From NCBI GenBank assembly GCA_002509485.1, contig DAWO01000050.1, positions 2,686 through 11,469 on the forward strand: a stretch of 8,784 nucleotides of DNA. Reading direction: 5' to 3'. Source of the stretch: Methanolinea sp. UBA477. GTDB lineage: Archaea > Halobacteriota > Methanomicrobia > Methanomicrobiales > Methanospirillaceae. Both the position numbers and the translations under genes were made by a program. The notes under the pieces were generated by a model. The model made no database searches, was not told the origin of the DNA, and saw only the letters and a list, made by a program, of their open reading frames with translations. Of this stretch, positions 3,984 to 8,784 are shown piece by piece. Positions within the stretch are counted from its first letter, which is position 1. Every line of letters begins with the position of its first letter.

Positions 3984-6900
3984 TCACGGGTTTTCTGCAT
4001 CGCTTCGTCTCCGCAGGATACCCGCCTGGTCCATGGTGCGGCGCCAGTCCCGGATCTCGTCAGGGGTGATGACATCGATCGCCCCGCCCTGGAGACGTCC
4101 GGTCACATCACCCATCTCCTCCTCGAGATCGCCCTCTATCTCGAGATAGGCTTCACGGAGGCCGCGAATTGCCTCTTCGTCCGCTTCCCACATACCGCGT
4201 TCGTATGCCTCGAGAAGCCTCCTCCCCATCTCCTCGAGTGCCCAGACATTATGCTCGCGGAAGAACTCGCGGTTTTCGTCGTCTAAGAAGAAAGTCCGGG
4301 TGATATCATCGAAGATCCAGTCGTCGACCTCCCCTGTTGTCGCGTCCCAGCCATAGACACGTCCTGCACGCCGGGCGATCTCGCTCGCACCGGCGTACCC
4401 GTGTGCCTTCAGCCCCTCGATCCACTGGGGATTGAGGAGTTTCGTCCGCACAACCCGGCGGATCTCATCAGCGAGAGTGCGGACCTCGGCACGGTTCACG
4501 TTCCTCGTATCACCGTAATATGCCTCTACTTTCTTCCCGGAGACACGCCTTGCGGCCGCCGTAAGGCCACCGTGCGACCCGAAGTAACAGCAGCAGCCGA
4601 GCAGGTCATACTCGTCTGTGGCGGTCTTGTTGAATGTGAGGTCGACCGACCCGAGCCTTGAGACCAGCCCGGCCCGGGCTTCTTCGCCGAACCGTCCCCG
4701 GCCATAGGCAAACCCGTTCCAGAAGATGAAGATGTCGGCAAGGTCATCAGTCTCTTCCCATGCGGAGGCATAGACTGCCAGGTTCACCCCCATTCCATAG
4801 GTCCCTTCCGGTGCGCCAAAAATACGGGGAGCGTCTGATTCCGCTTCCGCATTTTTCCGAAGGAAGTTGATGGTTTCGGGTTCATCAAGCGCGGCAACTT
4901 CCCGTATAGCGTCGTCGAGGAGCTCGATGCACTGGTAGAAACAGTCCCGCAATATCCCGCTGACCCGCACCGTCACGTCGATACGCGGCCTGCCGAGGCG
5001 TTCGTGTGGAATTACCCTGAAGGAATGCAGCCTGCCGTGTTCCCAGACCGGCTCCACCCCGATCAGGGCGAGTATCTGGGCGAACTGCTCGCCGTCGGCC
5101 CACATGATGTCGGAAGCCATCCAGAGCATGGCCACGTTCCGGGGGTAGTTTCCGTGCTCGTCGCGGTATTTTTCGACCGTGAGATCGGCAAGCCTCTGGC
5201 CCACCTTCCAGGCCGCAGGGGTCGGCACCGCCCTTGGGTCAAGTGAATAAAAGTTTCTTCCTGTGGGGAGGATCTCCGTCTTCCCACGCGAAAGCAGGCC
5301 CGAAGGCCCGGGCGGGATATGACCGCCAGCCATACCGTTTACAAGGCCCCCCATCTCGTCCGACGATGAAATCCGCCTGGCAAGATCCTGCACCCTCTCA
5401 TAGAGTGATTCCAGGCCATCAGGGTCGTCTTTCTGGTAGCGGTCACCCAGAACCTGTCTTCCCGCTTCACCCGGATCCGACCCGCAGAGAATCCGGCCGA
5501 TAAGCTCCTCGGCAAGCCGGTCGAGCACGCGAATGAGGGCGGTCTCCGATTCGGAGACGCGGATATCGAGTCCCATCATGCGCAGGAGGAGGGCATGCAC
5601 GCTCCCGTCATGATTGAGGGTGGTGGCGATGAACCGGGTCCGCCGGTCGCCTTCGGGCATGCACCCGAAGATATGCATCCCCTCAGGGATACGGGTGGCA
5701 TAGAGACCGGAGAGGACACGATGGATATTATCAAGCAGCTCGTCAAACGTGGTGTCGGGGTTATCCAGTCCGGCCTCGCGCTCGAGTTTTGCCCTGCGCA
5801 CGAGATCTGCAATCTCGTGCTCGAGGGCATGTGCCTTTGCCCGTTCGGAGTCCCTGTACTTCCGATACTCGCTTATCCGGTCCTCGAGTTCCTGCAACGC
5901 TCCGTAAGGCCCTGTGGGCGCCATCACCGTCTGCATGTGGTCGACGATGACCGCCGATCCTCTCCGTTTCGCAATCGTCCCCTCCGACGGGTTGTCCGAG
6001 TTGTAGATGTAGAGGAACGGGAGCGACCCGATGACTGCATCGGGCAGACAGCTCCCGGAGAGGGCGGCAGATTTTCCGGGCAGGAACTCGAGCGTCCCGT
6101 GGGTCCCCATGTGGACGATCACGTCGGCACAGAATACCCGCTCGAGATAGCGGTAGGCCGCAATGTAGTGATGAGGCGGCGGGAGGTGGGGGTCGTGGAG
6201 GATCCGGCAGACCTGCCCGTCGCAGCGCGAACCGGCGCATCCGCGCTTGGGCTGTGTGCAGACCACCGCGTTTCCGAAGGATAGCCCGCTCACCACGATC
6301 GATCCATTATAGAGCATGGCGGGAGGCACACCATCACGCTCTTCGCCCGGCGGTTCACCCCAGGAACCGGTGATGAGTTCCGCAAGCCCGGGATCAAGTT
6401 CCCCGAACCAGGATCGGTAGGTGGAGAGATCCACGAACCCGAGTGCTCCGCCACGGCGGACGATGTCCTCCACGGTCGTCCACCGGAATTCGTTGATTGC
6501 CCTCTTTTCAAGGATCTCTCGTGCAAGCGCCTCCCCGCTCACAGGGACGTCCACGCGGTAACCCTGGTCCCGCAGGTGGCGAAGAATCCTCGTCACGCTT
6601 TCGAGCGTGTCGAGATGGGCAGCAGCTCCGACGTTTGCTTCGACTGAAGCGCAGGCAGCACTATTCAGGATAAAAGCCACCTTCTTTTCATGGTTCGGAA
6701 TTCGCCGGAGCCTCACCCAGGCAAGGACCCTCTGTGAGAGGGTCTCCACCCGCTCCGCGATGGGCCGGTGCCAGGCATGATCGGGACCCTCCGGCCCCTC
6801 CTGCATGGCGCTTGCCACGGGTATCATTCCGACCATCCCATACATCTCGGGCAGGACGACCGACCAGCCGAGTTCCGAGCTCCCCATGCCGTCGTTGCTT

Positions 6901-7715
6901 TCGAGCCACGCCTCCTCGGTTCGGTAATAAAGAACAAGCGGGTGGAATACCGGGACACCAATTTCCCTGAACAACTCCTCGGGAGCCCCGGCATCAGGCG
7001 AGAGGGCGGACGAGGCGAGGCAGACAAGCGCATCGATGCGACCGGTGAGGAATTTCCTTACCACATCGGTTGCAGGGAGTGCTCCCGCCTCCTGGTCGCC
7101 TGTACCGGTCGAAAAGACGGCTATAACATTGGCATGGAGTTCAAATTGGCGTATGAGGGCATCTATTGCCTCGAGATCCCCGTTTGCCCAGTAGATGCGG
7201 TAGAAGAGTATCCCGATCGTGTCCTGGTGCGAAGTTCCCCGCCACTGGAGATATTCCCCGGTGGAACCAAACACATCGGGTGCATCGGGATGGTATACAC
7301 CTTCCCAGCGCCCGGTCTTCGGCGGAGAGTAGGCGACGTTCTCACCGAGCACCCGGCCGCGGAGGTACAAGAAGAGGTTCTCCATGTTCGCCGGGCCTCC
7401 GCAGGTAAAATAGGCGTTGACCGTCGCCGTCACCTGGAGCGGAACGGTGGAGAGTTCCCAGAACGACTGGTCGTGGCCGAAGGAGATGACCGGGATATCG
7501 CCCTCCAGTGAAGGGACAAGGGTATCCCAGTAGGCATCGGCGGTGGGGTGGAGAAGAATTATATCCGCACCCATGAGGCTCCCTATCGCCTGTTCGAGTA
7601 TTGCGGGGTCTTTCAGGCGATACGTCGCCCACGCGGTAAGGGAGATCCCGTACTTGTCTGCCGCTGTCGTCAGCATGGGGAGCTCACTTCCCCAGACAAT
7701 CGCCGTAACCTTCAT
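3984..7715 (-). CDS. cobN: cobaltochelatase subunit CobN-like protein (class I metal chelatase large subunit)
   Basis: This 1243-residue cytosolic protein belongs to the CobN/BchH/ChlH family, whose members bind the tetrapyrrole and metal and, with AAA+ partners, insert Co or Mg using ATP. The family hallmark HMGTHGTLEFLPGKS is at 535-549, followed by DNPSEGTIAKRRGSAVIVDH (574-593). C-terminal blocks are MASDIMWADGEQ (866-877), DVTVRVSGILRD (913-924), FNKTATDEYDLLG (1028-1040) and YGWDATTGEVDDWIFDD (1121-1137). An N-terminal segment, YFTCGGPANMENLFLYL (102-118), also fits the family. Cysteines cluster at C493, C498, C503 and C1041-C1043. The ATG at 7715 overlaps the stop of the upstream ATPase gene by 4 bp (ATGA), with a GGGAGTGAG ribosome-binding stretch upstream, so translation is probably coupled. 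Length is normal and the frame is intact. Its operon position with a FecCD/BtuC-type importer suggests a role in cobalt-corrinoid metabolism; another metal or tetrapyrrole cannot be excluded, and no AAA+ partner is encoded here. Confidence 0.92.
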   Translation of the reverse strand: MKVTAIVWGSELPMLTTAADKYGISLTAWATYRLKDPAILEQAIGSLMGADIILLHPTADAYWDTLVPSLEGDIPVISFGHDQSFWELSTVPLQVTATVNAYFTCGGPANMENLFLYLRGRVLGENVAYSPPKTGRWEGVYHPDAPDVFGSTGEYLQWRGTSHQDTIGILFYRIYWANGDLEAIDALIRQFELHANVIAVFSTGTGDQEAGALPATDVVRKFLTGRIDALVCLASSALSPDAGAPEELFREIGVPVFHPLVLYYRTEEAWLESNDGMGSSELGWSVVLPEMYGMVGMIPVASAMQEGPEGPDHAWHRPIAERVETLSQRVLAWVRLRRIPNHEKKVAFILNSAACASVEANVGAAAHLDTLESVTRILRHLRDQGYRVDVPVSGEALAREILEKRAINEFRWTTVEDIVRRGGALGFVDLSTYRSWFGELDPGLAELITGSWGEPPGEERDGVPPAMLYNGSIVVSGLSFGNAVVCTQPKRGCAGSRCDGQVCRILHDPHLPPPHHYIAAYRYLERVFCADVIVHMGTHGTLEFLPGKSAALSGSCLPDAVIGSLPFLYIYNSDNPSEGTIAKRRGSAVIVDHMQTVMAPTGPYGALQELEDRISEYRKYRDSERAKAHALEHEIADLVRRAKLEREAGLDNPDTTFDELLDNIHRVLSGLYATRIPEGMHIFGCMPEGDRRTRFIATTLNHDGSVHALLLRMMGLDIRVSESETALIRVLDRLAEELIGRILCGSDPGEAGRQVLGDRYQKDDPDGLESLYERVQDLARRISSSDEMGGLVNGMAGGHIPPGPSGLLSRGKTEILPTGRNFYSLDPRAVPTPAAWKVGQRLADLTVEKYRDEHGNYPRNVAMLWMASDIMWADGEQFAQILALIGVEPVWEHGRLHSFRVIPHERLGRPRIDVTVRVSGILRDCFYQCIELLDDAIREVAALDEPETINFLRKNAEAESDAPRIFGAPEGTYGMGVNLAVYASAWEETDDLADIFIFWNGFAYGRGRFGEEARAGLVSRLGSVDLTFNKTATDEYDLLGCCCYFGSHGGLTAAARRVSGKKVEAYYGDTRNVNRAEVRTLADEIRRVVRTKLLNPQWIEGLKAHGYAGASEIARRAGRVYGWDATTGEVDDWIFDDITRTFFLDDENREFFREHNVWALEEMGRRLLEAYERGMWEADEEAIRGLREAYLEIEGDLEEEMGDVTGRLQGGAIDVITPDEIRDWRRTMDQAGILRRRSDAENP

Positions 7716-8491
7716 CGCGTCTCACTCCCGACCGGCTCGACCGGAAGGATGTATGGCAGGCCCTCTTCTCTTCCCACAACCGCTTTCACTCCATACACTT
7801 CCCGGATGAGTTCCGGGGTGAGGAGAGAACCGGGATTTCCGGCGGCTCTCACCTTCCCCTCGTGGAGCACTACGATCGAGTCGCAGAACCGGGCCGCCAG
7901 GTTCAGGTCATGGATTGCCGCAAGCGCCCCGATCCTCCGCTCGCGTACTACAGACTGTATCAGTCCCATAACCTCGAGCTGGTGGCGGACATCGAGAGCA
8001 CTCGTCGGTTCGTCGAGGAGGAGGAGCGACGGTTCCTGCACGAGCGCCCGTGCGATCATCACTTTCTGCCTCTCCCCCCCGCTGACCTGCGTCAGTTTCC
8101 GGAAGGCAAGGTGGCCTATTCCCAGACAGGACAGCGTATTGGTGACCAGTGATATGTCATCGTCCGATACGCTCCACCTGACATGCGGTTTTCTCCCCAT
8201 CAGCACCACCTCGAGCACGGTCATCGCCATCCCGACTGACAGCGCCTGCGGGACATAGGCGACCGTCCGTGCCAGTTCGTCCCCGCGGTAATCGGCAATG
8301 TCGCGTCCCCGGATCTTCACAGTCCCCCGGGGGTCGAGTATCCGGTCAAGGCACTTGATGAGCGTGGTCTTCCCGCAGCCGTTCGGCCCGACCACCCCGA
8401 GCACCGTTCCTTCTTCGAGGGTAAAGGATACATCGGAGAGTACCGCCCGGTTCCTGTACGAAAACGAGAGACCGCGTACTTCTGCAATCAC
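7712..8491 (-). CDS. ABC transporter ATP-binding protein, iron-siderophore/cobalamin (FecE/BtuD) class
   Basis: This 259-residue protein is the ATPase of an importer that works with a FecCD/BtuC-type permease. All nucleotide-binding motifs are intact: Walker A GPNGCGKTT (35-43), Q-loop Gln82 (AYVPQAL), signature VSGGERQ (136-142), Walker B LLLLDEP (156-162) with catalytic Glu161, D-loop SALD (164-167) and switch His194 (AIHDLN). MGRKPH (98-103) is typical of this subclass. The start is a GTG at 8491, which overlaps the permease stop (GTGA) and has AGGAGG 7 nt upstream; the next Met is at residue 88, past Walker A. The 3' end overlaps cobN by 4 bp. The ligand cannot be told from the ATPase: Fe-siderophore, heme, cobalamin or another metal chelate are all possible. 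The cobN neighbour favours a corrinoid or cobalt-related ligand by inference. Confidence 0.93.
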   Translation of the reverse strand: MIAEVRGLSFSYRNRAVLSDVSFTLEEGTVLGVVGPNGCGKTTLIKCLDRILDPRGTVKIRGRDIADYRGDELARTVAYVPQALSVGMAMTVLEVVLMGRKPHVRWSVSDDDISLVTNTLSCLGIGHLAFRKLTQVSGGERQKVMIARALVQEPSLLLLDEPTSALDVRHQLEVMGLIQSVVRERRIGALAAIHDLNLAARFCDSIVVLHEGKVRAAGNPGSLLTPELIREVYGVKAVVGREEGLPYILPVEPVGSETR

Positions 8492-8784
8492 CAGTATTCC
8501 TCCTTCCGGCGCAGGAACAGGTACAGGAAGAACGGTATCCCTATGAAGGCAGTCATAATCCCGACGGGGATGATGGTTGGTGCGAGAATGGTCCGTGCAA
8601 GGCTGTCGGCGAGAAGCAGGATAAGGGCGCCGATAAGCCCGGATGCTACCAGAAGATAGCGGTGGTCCCCACCAAGCGCAAGGCGGGTGATGTGCGGGGA
8701 GACCAGGCCGATGAACCCGATGGTGCCGGTAAAGCAGATGATCGATGCAGTGATGAGGGCGGCAATGAACATGTGCACAGTCCT
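8488..8784 (-). CDS. FecCD/BtuC-type ABC transporter permease, C-terminal part only
   Basis: The last 98 or so codons of a permease are present; the gene runs off the right edge of the window. Family members are usually about 330-350 residues, so over two thirds is missing. Visible hallmarks are the GTIGFIGLVSPHITRLALGG block, followed by DHRYLL, which forms the cytoplasmic coupling region that contacts the ATPase. Two hydrophobic segments follow (LLVASGLIGALILLLAD and the IPVGIMTAFIGIPFFLYLF end), then a short basic and acidic tail ending in YW. The frame stays open to the edge, so the GTG at 8778 is internal and not the true start. The stop overlaps the ATPase start (GTGA). It should sit in the cytoplasmic membrane and pair with the downstream ATPase and an unseen substrate-binding protein. 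Substrate class is as for the ATPase. Confidence 0.93.
   Translation of the reverse strand, partial: RTVHMFIAALITASIICFTGTIGFIGLVSPHITRLALGGDHRYLLVASGLIGALILLLADSLARTILAPTIIPVGIMTAFIGIPFFLYLFLRRKEEYW
8499..8504 (-). promoter_or_regulatory. ribosome binding site for the GTG start of the ABC ATPase
   Basis: AGGAGG on the minus strand lies 7 nt before the GTG at 8491 and inside the end of the permease gene. It supports the GTG start and coupled translation of permease and ATPase. Confidence 0.65.

Noticed and set aside
5595..6284. 229-codon open frame on the plus strand inside cobN
   Set aside because: It lies wholly opposite a strongly conserved CobN segment that includes the HMGTHG block; the frame is a by-product of GC-rich codon use.
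6768..7511. 247-codon open frame on the plus strand inside cobN
   Set aside because: No domain, no ribosome binding site that I can see, and complete overlap with the CobN N-terminal half.
7548..8258. 236-codon open frame on the plus strand opposite the ABC ATPase
   Set aside because: Composition is biased to Arg, Ser and Thr, and it is opposite the conserved ATPase motifs; a shadow frame.
1..8784. CRISPR array, insertion sequence or prophage remnants
   Set aside because: No regularly spaced repeats, transposase or integrase-like frames, or terminal inverted repeats were found; genes look like ordinary chromosomal archaeal genes.

Overview
The window looks like chromosomal DNA of a methanogenic archaeon, most likely of the order Methanomicrobiales. 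The basis is GC-rich coding DNA with AT-rich spacers, archaeal Shine-Dalgarno motifs (GGTGAG, GAGGT, GGAGG), TATA-like boxes close to start codons, an EFR1-type flavodoxin/ferredoxin fusion, a secreted PEGA-domain protein, and a CobN-type large chelatase next to a FecCD/BtuC-type ABC transporter. The taxonomic call is inference from gene content; no rRNA or other marker is present.

Layout from left to right. Positions 1-150 hold no gene but contain two adjacent hairpins downstream of a small HEAT-repeat protein (151-402, minus). A 291-bp divergent spacer with an (AG)9 tract separates it from an EFR1-type flavodoxin-ferredoxin protein (694-1521, plus). A 414-bp non-coding stretch between convergent genes holds a palindromic half-site cluster and candidate terminators. 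Next is an exported protein with two C-terminal PEGA domains (1936-3072, minus), whose ribosome binding site overlaps a small hairpin. A 346-bp spacer with a second half-site cluster and a strong hairpin leads to a carboxymuconolactone decarboxylase-family protein (3419-3829, minus). From 3984 to the right edge runs a tightly packed leftward operon: the C-terminal end of a FecCD-type permease, its ABC ATPase, and CobN. Consecutive genes overlap by 4 bp (GTGA and ATGA).

The clearest biology is the permease-ATPase-CobN operon. CobN is the large, porphyrinoid-binding subunit of a class I metal chelatase. Co-transcription with an importer of the siderophore/heme/cobalamin/metal-chelate class suggests that import of a metal chelate or corrinoid is linked to cobalt (or other metal) insertion for tetrapyrrole cofactors. 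The substrate-binding protein, the start of the permease, the operon promoter and any AAA+ partner subunits lie outside the window or elsewhere in the genome.

I see no CRISPR array, tRNA, rRNA, insertion sequence or clear mobile element. I found no convincing wholly new system. The most useful leads are the cysteine clusters in CobN, the CxxC-to-SxxC change in the AhpD-like protein, the hairpin over the PEGA-gene ribosome binding site, and two intergenic clusters of three alternating half-sites.
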